A DNA stretch of 64,000 nt from Acidiphilium acidophilum (GTDB lineage Bacteria > Pseudomonadota > Alphaproteobacteria > Acetobacterales > Acetobacteraceae). Of this stretch, positions 52,799 to 62,443 are shown piece by piece. The translations under genes were made by a program, and so were the position numbers. The notes below the pieces were generated by a model. The model was not told the DNA's origin. It did no database searches and saw only the letters and a list, made by a program, of their open reading frames with translations. The stretch spans positions 2,835,501 to 2,899,500 of the forward strand of contig NZ_JAWXYB010000018.1 in the NCBI RefSeq assembly GCF_033842475.1, read 5' to 3'. The stretch's first letter is position 1, and each line of letters opens with the position of its first letter.

Positions 52799-53194
52799 AT
52801 GGATGAAGACGAAGTCAAAGGCACCGCCAAGGATATCGGCGGCAAAATCAAGGACGGTATCGGCGGCCTGACCGGCGATGAATCGCTCCAGGCCGAAGGC
52901 AAGACCGACCAGCTCGCCGGCAAAGCCCAGAAGCTCTACGGCTCGGCGAAAGACGCGGTCAGCGACGCCGCAGAGTCAGCCAAGGAAGCCGTGGGCAACG
53001 CAGCCGGAGCGGCGAGCGAGGCTTTCAGCCAACCCAAATCGCATTATCAGCCGACCGGTAACTCCTACGTCGACGAATCGATGCTCGGTCGCACCACCGC
53101 AATGGTCAAGGAACAGCCGATCCTCGCTCTGCTCGGCACCGCGCTCGTCGGCTACGCGACGGCCTACCTGCTCCATGGCCGCAGCCGCCGCTGA
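52799..53194 (+). CDS. CsbD-family stress protein with membrane tail
   Basis: 131 residues from ATG 52799 (MDEDEVKGTAKDIGGKIKDG), GAGGA nine bases upstream. Residues 5-55 form the CsbD stress domain (VKGTAKDIGGKIKD, GKTDQLAGKAQKLYG); a low-complexity linker follows, then MVKEQPILALLGTALVGYATA YLL as a short hydrophobic segment like ElaB/DUF883 proteins. Usual stand-alone CsbD proteins are about 60-70 residues, so this is a CsbD plus anchor fusion. Stress-inducible in other bacteria. Its last 31 bases overlap the convergent EamA gene. Confidence 0.88.
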   Translation: MDEDEVKGTAKDIGGKIKDGIGGLTGDESLQAEGKTDQLAGKAQKLYGSAKDAVSDAAESAKEAVGNAAGAASEAFSQPKSHYQPTGNSYVDESMLGRTTAMVKEQPILALLGTALVGYATAYLLHGRSRR

Positions 53195-54048
53195 ACCTCG
53201 AACGGTGGGGCGCGGTCCGGCAGCACGATCAGCAGGATCGAGGCCAGCAAAACCGCCAACCCCACCGCATCCGAGCCGGTGAACGCCTCGCCGAGCACCG
53301 CGACGCCCGCAAGCGTCGCGGTTGCCGGCAGCAGCGCGGTGAACGCCCCGGCCACTCCGGCTTTCACCGTCTTCATGCCGTGATACCACAGCAGCAGCGC
53401 CAACAGGCTCGCGGTCAGGCTGTGCACCACCAGCAGGCCGACCACTGCGAACGTCAAGCGCGCCTCGGGAAACTGCCCGAGCGCGATCGGCAGGCAGAGC
53501 ACGGCGCTTGCCGCCTGCATCCAGAATGTCGCCTGCATGATCGGCAACGATCCCGCCGCGCGCCGCGCCAGCAGCGCATACACCGCCTCGCCGCACACCG
53601 CCCCGAACACCAGACCATCGCCGGTCAGGCTGAACCCGCCACCCCCATGCGCGAGGGCGGCGATCCCGAGCGCCGCCAGTCCCACCGCCAGCCATTGGCG
53701 CGGCATCAACCGTTCGCCGAGCCCGATTGCCGCACCAAGCGCGATCACGCTCGGCAAGGTCGCCAGCACCAGCCCCGCCTGCACGGCACCGGTACGCTGC
53801 AGTCCGGCCAATAACAGAATGTTATAGGCCAGCGTGCCGAACGCCGCCTGAAGCATAAGATTGCCGAGCACGCGGCGCGGCGGCAGGCGGCGCACCCGCG
53901 CGAACGGCGCGATCAGCACCGCCGCCAGCCCCGAGCGCAGGAACAGGATCACGAAAATAGGCAGATGTTCCGCAAGGATTTTGAGAATGACCACATTCGC
54001 GCCCACCATCGCCATCGAGGCGGCGAGCGCGGCGTAGGCCGCGATCAT
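53164..54048 (-). CDS. EamA-family transporter (DMT superfamily)
   Basis: 294 residues, ten predicted helices in two EamA halves (VILKILAEHLPIFVILFLRS in the first, ALLARRAAGSLPIMQATFWM in the second). Drug/metabolite exporter class; substrate unknown. The start overlaps the stop of the upstream COG3146 gene by four bases, so both are one transcription unit. The last 31 bases overlap csbD on the other strand. Confidence 0.9.
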   Translation of the reverse strand: MIAAYAALAASMAMVGANVVILKILAEHLPIFVILFLRSGLAAVLIAPFARVRRLPPRRVLGNLMLQAAFGTLAYNILLLAGLQRTGAVQAGLVLATLPSVIALGAAIGLGERLMPRQWLAVGLAALGIAALAHGGGGFSLTGDGLVFGAVCGEAVYALLARRAAGSLPIMQATFWMQAASAVLCLPIALGQFPEARLTFAVVGLLVVHSLTASLLALLLWYHGMKTVKAGVAGAFTALLPATATLAGVAVLGEAFTGSDAVGLAVLLASILLIVLPDRAPPFEVQRRLRPWSR

Positions 54049-55163
54049 GCCTCGGATCGATACGGGGATTGTTCACCGAGCATGGCCATCTCATCGACGA
54101 TGGCCGGGCGTTCCGCCTCCAGAAAATCACCGACCGCATCGCGCAGGCCGGGATGCGCCAGCCAGTGCGCCGAATAGGTCCGGCTCGGCAGGTAGCCGCG
54201 CTGGATCTTGTGCTGCCCTTGCGCACCCGCCTCGACCCGCGCTAGCCCCAGCCCGATCGCGAACTCGATCGCCTGATAATAGCAGAGTTCGAAATGCAGG
54301 AACGGCACATCCTCGGTCGCGCCCCAGTTGCGGCCATAGAGCGCATCGGCGCCAAGCAGGTTGAGTGCCCCCGCAATCGGCTTGCCGCCACGGAACGCCA
54401 TCACCACCACCACCGCATCCCCCAGCCGCTGCCCGAGCAAGGCGAAAAAACTCTCGGTGAGATAAGCCCCGCCCCATTTCCGGTCCACGGTGGAGAGATA
54501 GAACCGATGGAACGCCGCCCACTCGCGCCGGCCCATCTCGCTGCCGCGCAGCGCGCGGATTTCGAGCCCCTCCTGCGCCTCGCGCCGCTCGCGGCGGATC
54601 GCCTTGCGCTTGCGCGATGACAGCGCGGCGAGAAACCCCTCGAAATCGGCATAGCCCCGATTATGCCAGTGATATTGCACGCCCATCCGCTGCAGCCACC
54701 CCGCCCGGCCCAGCGCGTGCCACTCCGCCTCGGTGCAGAATGTCGCGTGGACCGAGGAGCATTTGAGTTCCGCCATCGCGACCTTGAGCGCATCGCCCAG
54801 CGTGGCGACATCCAGCCCCGGCGCGGTGAGCAGGCGCGGCCCCGGCACCGGGCTGAACGGCGCCGCGACCTGCAATTTGGGATAATACCGCCCGCCCGCC
54901 CGCTCCAGCGCATTGGCCCAGGCATGGTCGAACACATACTCGCCGTAGGAATGCGCCTTGGCATAGGTCGGGGCCGCCGCAACCACCCGGCCCGCGCCGT
55001 CGCGCAGCACCGCATGATACGGATACCATCCGCTCCGGCCGCCGACCGACCCGCTATCCTCCATCGCCGCCAGAAACCCGTGGCTGACGAACGGATTGCC
55101 CCCGCCGGCAAGCGAATCCCAGTCCGCCGCCGCGACATCGTGGATGCTCTGGTGCAGCGTCAT
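54045..55163 (-). CDS. COG3146/DUF482 GNAT-like N-acyltransferase
   Basis: 372 residues from MTLHQSIHDVAAADWDSLAG, the family's usual beginning; upstream in-frame ATGs at 55190 and 55223 lack ribosome sites. Conserved phrases of the COG3146 family: NPFVSHGFLAAMEDSGSVG, KAHSYGEYVFDHAWANALER, YHWHNRGYADFEGFLAALSS, KRKAIRRERREAQEGLEIRA and HFELCYYQAIEFAIGLGLAR, EAGAQGQHKIQRGY. Belongs to the Fem/GNAT fold; annotated as a predicted N-acyltransferase, true substrate unknown. Overlaps the EamA transporter by four bases. Confidence 0.85.
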   Translation of the reverse strand: MTLHQSIHDVAAADWDSLAGGGNPFVSHGFLAAMEDSGSVGGRSGWYPYHAVLRDGAGRVVAAAPTYAKAHSYGEYVFDHAWANALERAGGRYYPKLQVAAPFSPVPGPRLLTAPGLDVATLGDALKVAMAELKCSSVHATFCTEAEWHALGRAGWLQRMGVQYHWHNRGYADFEGFLAALSSRKRKAIRRERREAQEGLEIRALRGSEMGRREWAAFHRFYLSTVDRKWGGAYLTESFFALLGQRLGDAVVVVMAFRGGKPIAGALNLLGADALYGRNWGATEDVPFLHFELCYYQAIEFAIGLGLARVEAGAQGQHKIQRGYLPSRTYSAHWLAHPGLRDAVGDFLEAERPAIVDEMAMLGEQSPYRSEA

Positions 55164-55359
55164 CGTCAGGTCGCGCTCGGTGCCGTCCATCCTCCCAATA
55201 TGCAGCGACCACGGGCTCTGCATAGCGGCTTGGCAAAAAATAGTGTCCGCACGGATTTCCTGAAATTTTCAATCGTTCGCGGTGGGCGGGATAACTCAAT
55301 CGATCAGGCGTTGCGCCACGCCCCGGTGCGCTGCAAAACATGCCGCAAGGAGTACCAGC

Positions 55360-58023
55360 ATGGCCGACCACACCGCCCCGATCGCGCACGACACCGCCGA
55401 ACACCGCCTCGCCGATTACCGGCCTCCGGCGTTCCTGGTCGATACCGTCGATCTGATCTTCGACCTCGATCCGGCTGCCACGCGCGTCCGCGCCACCATC
55501 GCCCTCCGCCGCAATCCCGCTCATGGCGACCCCGCCGCCCCGCTGGTGCTCGACGGCGAGGACCTCACGCTGGAGAGCGTCGCGATCGACGGCGAACCCT
55601 GCCCCGAGGCCCAACTCACCATCGCGGATCACATGCTCACGCTCACCGGCGTGCCGGATGATTTCACCCTCGACACCACCGTGACCATCGCACCCGATCG
55701 CAACACCGAGCTCTCCGGCCTCTACGTGTCGGGCGGCGATTTCTTCACCCAGTGCGAGGCCGAAGGCTTCCGCCGCATCACCTTCTTCCCCGACCGCCCG
55801 GACGTGATGGCCCGCTACAGCGCCACATTGATCGCCGATGCCGCGCGCTACCCGGTCCTGCTCTCCAACGGCAATCCGGTCGATCGCGGCACCAATCCGG
55901 ATGGGCGGCACTGGGTCAAATGGGTCGATCCCCACCCGAAACCCTCCTATCTGTTCGCCCTCGTCGCGGGCGACCTCGAATCGGTGCACGACACCTTCAC
56001 CACCGCCTCCGGCCGCACGGTCGCCCTCGGCATCTATGTCCGGCGCGGCGATGAAGACCGCGTCGCCCACGCGATGGAGTGCCTGAAACGTTCAATGCGC
56101 TGGGACGAGACCGCTTTCGGCCTCGAATACGACCTCGACATCTTCAACATCGCCGCCGTTTCCGATTTCAACATGGGGGCGATGGAAAACAAGGGCCTCA
56201 ACATCTTCAACACCTCCCTCGTTCTCGCCCGCCCCGATACCGCGACCGATTCCGACTACCAGCGGATCGACCGCGTCATCGCCCATGAATATTTCCATAA
56301 CTGGACCGGCGACCGCATCACCTGCCGCGACTGGTTCCAGCTCTCGCTCAAGGAGGGCCTCACCGTCTTCCGCGATCAGGAATACGGGGCCGACACCACC
56401 GAAGCGAGCCTGTCGCGGATCGATGACGTCAAGATGCTCCGCTTCCGCCAGTTCCCCGAGGATGCCGGCCCGCTCGCCCACCCGGTCCGTCCGCCCGCCT
56501 ATCGCAAGATCGACAATTTCTACACCGCGACCGTCTATGAAAAAGGTGCCGAAGTCGTCCGGATGATCCGCACCATCATCGGGCGCGAGGCCTTCCGCCG
56601 CGGGATCGACATCTATTTCGAACGCCACGACAACACCGCCGCGACGATCGAGGATTTCGTCGCCGCGATGCATGCGGCCTCAGGCTTCGACTTCACCGGT
56701 TTCATGCGCTGGTACGACCAGTCCGGCACCCCGAACCTGTCCTTTGAGGGACGCTACGACGCCGCAGCGCGCCAATACCACCTGACCCTCCGCCAGAGCC
56801 TGCCGCCCACCACCAACCAGCCCGCCAGCACCCCCTTCGTCATCCCGGTCGCCATGGGCCTGCTCGGCCCGAACGGCGATGAAACCCCGACCCGCCTGCA
56901 CGGCGAAGCCGAACCCGTCATGGGCACGAGGCTCCTGATGCTCGACGCCGCCGAAGCCCGCTTCACCTTCACGGATGTCGCCGCAGAACCCACGCCCTCG
57001 CTCCTGCGCGGTTTTTCCGCCCCGGTCCGCCTCACCGGCTACAGCCGCGCCCAGCTCGCCACCCTCGCCGCCCACGACACCGACGGGTTCAACCGCTGGG
57101 AGGCCGGGCACGAACACGCCACGCAGATCCTGCTCGATGCCATCGCCGGAGAACAGCGCGGCGAGAGCTTCACCCTCGATTCCGGCCTGCGCGAGGCGAT
57201 GAGCGCCGCCCTCGGCCTCGCCGACACCAACCCCGCCCTCGCCGCCCGGATGCTGACCTTGCCCAGCGCCGAAGACCTCGCCGCCCGGATGGCCATCGTC
57301 GATCCCGATGCGATCCACGCGGTCCAGACCGCAACCCGCGCCGCGATCGGCCAGGCCATGATCGAACGCTTCCGCGCCACCTACGCCCGGACCGGCACGA
57401 CCGGCAGCTTCAGCACCGACCCCGCCAGCGTCGGGCGCCGCGCGCTGCACAACATCACCCTCGCCTACCTGATGGCCGCCGATCCCGCCACCGGCATCAC
57501 CCTCGCCCTCGAACAAACCCGCGCCGCCCCCACCATGACCGAGGTTCTCGCCGCCCTTGCCTTGCTCGCGGATACCGCAACCCCCGAACGCGACGATGCC
57601 CTGGCCGCCTTCCACGCCAAATGGCGCGACGACGCTCTGGTCACCGATAAATGGTTCCGCATCCAGGCCTTGTCGACCGCGCCGGACGCGATCGAACGCA
57701 TCGAAGCCCTCAGCCACCACCAGGATTTCGACCTCAAAAACCCCAACCGCGTCCGCGCTCTGGTCGGCGCCTTCGGCATGGCCAATCCCCTGCGCTTCCA
57801 CGCCGCCAACGGCGCAGGCTACGATTTCGTCGCCCGCATGATCCTCGCGATCGATCAGGTCAACCGCCAGATCGCCGCCCGCACCGTCGAAGTCTTCGCT
57901 GGCTGGCAACGCTACGACCCTGCCCGTCAGGACAAGATGCGTGCCGCCCTGGACCGGATTCTGGCTGCGAACACACTCTCGCCCAACGCCCGCGAAATGG
58001 CGACACGCGCACGCCATGGGTAA
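55360..58023 (+). CDS. pepN: Aminopeptidase N
   Basis: Zinc M1 aminopeptidase for broad N-terminal cleavage of peptides. 887 residues from ATG 55360 with AAGGAG upstream. Exopeptidase motif GAMENKG at 273-279, zinc site HEYFHNWTG with His309 and His313, third ligand Glu332 in SLKEGLTVFRDQE. N-terminal beta domain and C-terminal helical domain to the end (NTLSPNAREMATRARHG) are complete, matching E. coli-type PepN length of about 870. Cytoplasmic. Followed by an inverted pair of T-rich hairpins. Confidence 0.97.
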   Translation: MADHTAPIAHDTAEHRLADYRPPAFLVDTVDLIFDLDPAATRVRATIALRRNPAHGDPAAPLVLDGEDLTLESVAIDGEPCPEAQLTIADHMLTLTGVPDDFTLDTTVTIAPDRNTELSGLYVSGGDFFTQCEAEGFRRITFFPDRPDVMARYSATLIADAARYPVLLSNGNPVDRGTNPDGRHWVKWVDPHPKPSYLFALVAGDLESVHDTFTTASGRTVALGIYVRRGDEDRVAHAMECLKRSMRWDETAFGLEYDLDIFNIAAVSDFNMGAMENKGLNIFNTSLVLARPDTATDSDYQRIDRVIAHEYFHNWTGDRITCRDWFQLSLKEGLTVFRDQEYGADTTEASLSRIDDVKMLRFRQFPEDAGPLAHPVRPPAYRKIDNFYTATVYEKGAEVVRMIRTIIGREAFRRGIDIYFERHDNTAATIEDFVAAMHAASGFDFTGFMRWYDQSGTPNLSFEGRYDAAARQYHLTLRQSLPPTTNQPASTPFVIPVAMGLLGPNGDETPTRLHGEAEPVMGTRLLMLDAAEARFTFTDVAAEPTPSLLRGFSAPVRLTGYSRAQLATLAAHDTDGFNRWEAGHEHATQILLDAIAGEQRGESFTLDSGLREAMSAALGLADTNPALAARMLTLPSAEDLAARMAIVDPDAIHAVQTATRAAIGQAMIERFRATYARTGTTGSFSTDPASVGRRALHNITLAYLMAADPATGITLALEQTRAAPTMTEVLAALALLADTATPERDDALAAFHAKWRDDALVTDKWFRIQALSTAPDAIERIEALSHHQDFDLKNPNRVRALVGAFGMANPLRFHAANGAGYDFVARMILAIDQVNRQIAARTVEVFAGWQRYDPARQDKMRAALDRILAANTLSPNAREMATRARHG

Positions 58024-58055
58024 GGCAAATCTGAGAATTTAAAAGTAAACAAGGA

Positions 58056-58173
58056 CTTCTTTTTTGTAAAAAAGAAGCAAAAAACTTTTGTTGGTTTGGG
58101 TCTGGGGTGTTTTCAGCAGTGAAAGCCCAGAAGATCAGAAGTTTTTTTGCTTCTTTTTTTACAAAAAAAGAAG
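58056..58173. repeat. T-rich hairpin repeat, inverted pair D
   Basis: Hairpins 58056-58077 (stem CTTCTTTTTT) and 58150-58173 (stem CTTCTTTTTTT), starts 94 bp apart, opposite orientation, unique centre. Between convergent pepN and the radical SAM fusion gene. Confidence 0.9.
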
Positions 58174-58184
58174 TGCTTCCTTCC

Positions 58185-59939
58185 TCACCGCGCCGTCATG
58201 CACGAAGACGCCCCGAACACGCAGAACTGCGCGCAATACGGATGATCGAGCCGCACCGGCCGCATCGCCTCGGCCAGCGTGCGCCCCAATGAAAACCGCT
58301 CCTCTTCGGGCAACAAAGTGCAGGCCACGATCGTCGCCGCCGTCTCGCCCCGCCGCTGCACCGCCATGCGCGCGGTCCGGCACATTGCATCCGCGCCGTG
58401 CGCCCGCAGCGCCCGCCACGCGGCGGCGCTCACCCCCGGCACACTATGATCGCGGCTCATCTCTGCGAACAGAACCAATTGCGCCGGGTCGACGGCCTCG
58501 ATCGCAAATCCTTCCCGCGCAAACAAAGCGGCAAACCCTTCCCGAGTGGTCAGTTCATCCTCGACCGCCGGATCGAACCGCGCCGCCACCGAGGGCTTGA
58601 ACCCCGCTTCAACGAGCGCGCGCACACCCGCGATGGCCGGCGCCCACGCCCCCTTGCCGCGCAACGCCTCATGCCCCGACGCGGTGAAATGATCGAGCGA
58701 TACCCGCACTTGCAACCGTGATCCGCACTCCTCACGCAAGGCGATCAGCGCGGCCATATGCCGCTGCATCGGTCGCATCGCATTGGTCAGCACCAGCACG
58801 TCGTAACCACCCGCCAGCGCCGACCCGATGATCGCCATGATCGCCGGGTTCATGAACGGCTCGCCCCCGGTCAGCCCGATCGTGCGCAATGCGGGATGAT
58901 CGCGTCGTGCCTCGTCGAGCAGGGTCTGGAATGGGGCCAATCCGAAATAGGCCAGGCGGTCATTGGTCGGGCTGCTCTCGATGTAGCATCCCGCGCAGGT
59001 GAGGTTGCATAAGGTCCCGGTATTGACCCACAGCGTCTCCAGCGCATCGGGGGCCACTACGGCATCGGTCTCCGCCATCGCCGTATCCGGCACCGCCCCC
59101 GGCAGATCGACGCGATCGCTGCGCCGCGCCATCGCGGTCGCCGCGCGTTCGGGCAGCGGCAGGATGTCGAGGCTGGGCCAGATCCCGGTTTCGATCGCCG
59201 TGGCGTAATCATCCGGCAGCCCGGCCACGCGCATCGCCTCGGCGGCAGCGCGGTGATCATAGGCGAGCGGATAGGTCTCGATCCGCAACCCATCGCCCTG
59301 CGGCGTCAGCACCGAATACCAGCCGCGCGGCGTCCCATCATTCGCCGGCAGGCCGATCGCTCCGGCATTATGCCAGATCCGCCCGCCAATCCCGCGCGTG
59401 AACCCCAACCCGCAATGTCCCGCGATCACCCCATCCACCGGTGCCACGGCATCGAACTCCGCCGCGAACACCGCATCGGGATCGGAGGCGAAGATGAAGC
59501 GGTTGATCCGGCTCGGCGCGCCATGAACCACCGCGAAGCGCCGCCCTGCGATCAGCAGATCGACCCGTCGCGGCAGTTGCGCCATCCAGCGCCGCGCATC
59601 ACCGTCGATCCGGGCGCGCGCGAACCCGAACCAGGCCGAAGCAGCGGTATCGCACGCCGATCCGGGCGCGAAGCCGCAGCCGCAATCCGGCGCATCAGCC
59701 GCGAGCTGCTCCTCGCAATTGCCCATCACCGTAACAACGCCCCGCGCCCGGATCAGCTCGACGCAGGCTTGGGGATCGGCCCCATAAGCAACCACATCGC
59801 CAGTGCAGATCATCCGCCCGGCCGGAATCCCGTGGTCCGCCGCAGCGGCGAACACCGCGCGCGTCGCCGGTAAATTGCTGTAGGGGCCGCCGAATAACAG
59901 CACCGGCCCATCCACCGCGTCCAGAACCGCGTCAGCCAT
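58185..59939 (-). CDS. Fusion: metallophosphoesterase-like domain plus radical SAM enzyme
   Basis: 584 residues from ATG 59939, which overlaps the stop of the upstream MFS gene. Residues about 1-255 resemble a metallophosphoesterase: VLLFGGPYSNLPATRAVF (in place of the usual D-x-H motif), ICTGDVVAYGADP, VVTVMGNCEEQL, VVHGAPSRI, GVIAGHCGLGF and HNAGAIGLPANDGTPR. The first metal-binding Asp and His are replaced, and Cys-rich DCGCGFAPGSACD is inserted. Residues about 300-584 are radical SAM: Cys311, Cys315 and Cys318 in CNLTCAGC, GLTGGEPFMNPAI and a C-terminal CAQFCVFGASSC. I recall the two halves as separate neighbours elsewhere; here they are one chain. Substrate unknown. Confidence 0.85.
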   Translation of the reverse strand: MADAVLDAVDGPVLLFGGPYSNLPATRAVFAAAADHGIPAGRMICTGDVVAYGADPQACVELIRARGVVTVMGNCEEQLAADAPDCGCGFAPGSACDTAASAWFGFARARIDGDARRWMAQLPRRVDLLIAGRRFAVVHGAPSRINRFIFASDPDAVFAAEFDAVAPVDGVIAGHCGLGFTRGIGGRIWHNAGAIGLPANDGTPRGWYSVLTPQGDGLRIETYPLAYDHRAAAEAMRVAGLPDDYATAIETGIWPSLDILPLPERAATAMARRSDRVDLPGAVPDTAMAETDAVVAPDALETLWVNTGTLCNLTCAGCYIESSPTNDRLAYFGLAPFQTLLDEARRDHPALRTIGLTGGEPFMNPAIMAIIGSALAGGYDVLVLTNAMRPMQRHMAALIALREECGSRLQVRVSLDHFTASGHEALRGKGAWAPAIAGVRALVEAGFKPSVAARFDPAVEDELTTREGFAALFAREGFAIEAVDPAQLVLFAEMSRDHSVPGVSAAAWRALRAHGADAMCRTARMAVQRRGETAATIVACTLLPEEERFSLGRTLAEAMRPVRLDHPYCAQFCVFGASSCMTAR

Positions 59940-61326
59940 TCTGCACGACGCCATCGATCAGCTCCAGCCCGAGCCCGCGTGCCTCGACCCCGCCGCCCCA
60001 TCGCCAGATCAGGATCGCAATCGCCCCCAGCGTCCAGAACCCCGCCAGCATGATCAGGGCCGCCTGCATGCTGCGGGCTCCGACATACCCGACCAGAAAC
60101 GGCGACATCGCCGCCCCGATCCGCCCGATCGCGACCGACGCGCCGATCCCGGTCGAGCGCAGCGGGGTCGGAAACAATTCGGAAAATGTCGGATAGGCCG
60201 CAATCCAGCTGCCGGTCGCCAGCAGATTGACCAGCGCGAACCCCACCATGATCGCCCCCGCGCCCAATCCGGTGATCGCGGCGAACCCGACCAGTCCCGC
60301 CGCCGTGGCGAGGTAGAATCCGGCCACGGTCACGCTCCGGCCCAACCGATCGAGCAGGAAGGCCGCCGCGAACCCGCCGATCAGCGCGCCCACGCTGCCG
60401 ACCAGATAGAAGACCGGCAACCGGTCTGCCGGCAGATCGAGCGCCGGCAGCACCACGATCGGCAGAAACGCGAACAACCCGTAATACCCTGACGCTTCCG
60501 CGAAATCTAGCAACGCGCCGAGCGCAAGGCGGCCCGGATAATCGCGCACCAGCGTCGCGAACTGACCGGCCTCGCGCCGGACCCGATGATGCAAAGGTGC
60601 GACCATTGCCGGGCGGATATCGGTCAGCCCGGCCTCGATCCCCGCGATCACCGTCCGCGCTTCATCGCCCCGCCCCGCCGCGATCAGCCAGCGCGGGCTT
60701 TCCGGCAGATACCGCCGGAACCACGCCGCCGAGAGCGCGATCATCCCCCCGAGGCCGAACACCACCCGCCAGCCGATATCCGGCGGCAAAGCCGACAGCA
60801 CCAGCCACGCCAGCACCGCCGCAGCGAAACTTCCCACCGGCCAGAAATTGAGCACGAGCGCCGAAGCCCGCCCCCGTGATTTGCGCGGCATCAATTCCGC
60901 GATCGCCGCATTGATGGCGGAATACTCCGCCCCAACCCCGATCCCCGCGATCAGCCGCAGCGCGATCAGGCTGGCGAAATCGGGCGCGAACGCGGTCGCC
61001 AGCGTTGCCACCCCGTAAAGCACGAGGCTCGCCAGAAACACCCGCCGCCGGCCAAACCGGTCGGAAAGCAGCCCGAACCCGCTCGCCCCCAGCATCAACC
61101 CGGCAAACCACGCCGCGAGGATGAACGACATCGCATAGGCGCCGAGCCCGAAATGCTGGCGCAGCGCCCCCAGCACATTGCCGATCAGCGTGACCTCGAA
61201 CGCATCGAGCGCCCAGCCCAGCCCGAACAGCAGGACCACCACGGTATGAAACCGGTTCCATCGCAATTCGGACAGGGTTTCGAGCAGGTCCCGATCGGAG
61301 CGCGGATCGGATGGCGCAGCGTTCAT
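59932..61326 (-). CDS. MFS transporter
   Basis: 464 residues, 12 helices. Loop 2-3 signature GLLSDRFGRRRVFLASL, helix 5 region IAGIGVGAEYSAINAAIAEL and central loop PESPRWLIAAGR give the sugar-porter/aromatic-acid-symporter branch of the major facilitator superfamily. AGGAG precedes the ATG by nine bases. The stop lies inside the start of the metallophosphoesterase-radical SAM gene, so the two are co-translated; direction of transport and substrate unknown. Confidence 0.9.
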   Translation of the reverse strand: MNAAPSDPRSDRDLLETLSELRWNRFHTVVVLLFGLGWALDAFEVTLIGNVLGALRQHFGLGAYAMSFILAAWFAGLMLGASGFGLLSDRFGRRRVFLASLVLYGVATLATAFAPDFASLIALRLIAGIGVGAEYSAINAAIAELMPRKSRGRASALVLNFWPVGSFAAAVLAWLVLSALPPDIGWRVVFGLGGMIALSAAWFRRYLPESPRWLIAAGRGDEARTVIAGIEAGLTDIRPAMVAPLHHRVRREAGQFATLVRDYPGRLALGALLDFAEASGYYGLFAFLPIVVLPALDLPADRLPVFYLVGSVGALIGGFAAAFLLDRLGRSVTVAGFYLATAAGLVGFAAITGLGAGAIMVGFALVNLLATGSWIAAYPTFSELFPTPLRSTGIGASVAIGRIGAAMSPFLVGYVGARSMQAALIMLAGFWTLGAIAILIWRWGGGVEARGLGLELIDGVVQNG

Positions 61327-61447
61327 GCGTGACGTCTCCTGAGCGCGAAACGATCCGACCTGCCGGATGGCAAAGCGGCTTCCCGACTGGTAGATGAAGG
61401 GATCGCGAATATATCATGTCACAATCGTTTTCAGGAAGGACCCGTCC

Positions 61448-61750
61448 ATGAACCACGACAAAGCTGACCGCAAAGCGGGCCACCGCGCGGGTACCCGCAA
61501 TCTGTCCCGTTCCGCCCTGATGCTCGGCTCTGCCGTCGCCATCGCCGGGATGGTCGCCGCCGCGCCCGCCGAAGCCGCAACGAGTTCCAATCCCTGCGCG
61601 GGCATGGACATGGGCACGCCGGCGAAAACCCCGTGCAAACCGGCACACGGCAAAAGCCAGATGAGCGGCGCGATGAAAAAATCCCCGGTCCGCGCCTCGA
61701 AAACCGGTAAATCGGCGGGCAAGACCGCGCATCCCTGCGCCGCCAACTGA
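61448..61750 (+). CDS. Secreted small protein with three Pro-Cys motifs
   Basis: 100 residues from MNHDKADRKAGHRAGTRNLS (ATG 61448, AGGAAGGA upstream). Twin basic N-region, hydrophobic signal at about 22-42 and cleavage after AEA near 43. The mature part is short, Lys/Met-rich and holds Cys50, Cys63 and Cys97, each in a Pro-Cys pair (NPC, TPC, HPC). No family recognised. Operon start: 3 bases to the DUF6969-like gene, then the flavoprotein. Divergent from the MFS/radical SAM unit. A metal-binding or peptide-precursor role is speculation. Confidence 0.7.
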   Translation: MNHDKADRKAGHRAGTRNLSRSALMLGSAVAIAGMVAAAPAEAATSSNPCAGMDMGTPAKTPCKPAHGKSQMSGAMKKSPVRASKTGKSAGKTAHPCAAN

Positions 61751-61753
61751 GGC

Positions 61754-62443
61754 ATGGAGGCAGCGCGATCCCCAGCGCGGCAACTCGCGGCAGCGGCCCG
61801 GCTGGTCACCGCGCTGCGCCGCCTGGAGGATCGCGGCAGCAATCTCGCCGCCAATTTCATCAGGGGCCGGAGATTCATCGCCGAGGCCCACTATCCGGCT
61901 CCGGACGTGTTCGATTCCGCTTCCGGCTGCCAGTATTATTTCCATGCGCATAATGCGCACTCCAGCAACCGGATCAATGCCGGAGCATCGGAGATCGGCC
62001 ACATCCACGTCTTCGCCCGGCCCAATGGCGCCGGGATGCCACCGATCCATCATCTGATCGCCATCGCACTCGACCCCTGCGGCCGCCCGTGCGGGCTGTT
62101 CACCACCAACCGCTGGGTCACCGGCGAGGATTTCCTTCCGGCCCCGGCGGCGATTTCTCTCGCCCGACGCCTCCGTCTGCGCGGCACCGCACCAGCCAGC
62201 CGGGTGATCGATGCGCTCCTGATCCTGTATGCGACGGAAATAGCCGCCCTCCTCACCGCGCGCGATGCCAGAATCGCCGCTGCCCAGGCCGAACTTGGCC
62301 CGCATGTCGAGGCCTTTGAGCACCGCGATCTCGAAATCACCTCATCCCTGCCGATCGACCTGCCCGCTCGCCTCGCCGACCTGCGAAGCCTGATCCCCGA
62401 GACCGGCACCGATCCTGCAATGGTCGGAACCCGAACCGTTTGA
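61754..62443 (+). CDS. DUF6969-like protein
   Basis: 229 residues. The conserved-looking block is GCQYYFHAHNAHSSNRINAG, EIGHIHVFARPNG, HHLIAIALDPCGRPCGLFTT and NRWVTGEDFLPA, rich in His and acidic residues that could bind metal. Resembles DUF6969, a family of unknown function, from memory. No signal peptide or helices. Three bases after the secreted peptide gene; its stop overlaps the TTG start of the flavoprotein, so all three form an operon. Confidence 0.7.
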   Translation: MEAARSPARQLAAAARLVTALRRLEDRGSNLAANFIRGRRFIAEAHYPAPDVFDSASGCQYYFHAHNAHSSNRINAGASEIGHIHVFARPNGAGMPPIHHLIAIALDPCGRPCGLFTTNRWVTGEDFLPAPAAISLARRLRLRGTAPASRVIDALLILYATEIAALLTARDARIAAAQAELGPHVEAFEHRDLEITSSLPIDLPARLADLRSLIPETGTDPAMVGTRTV

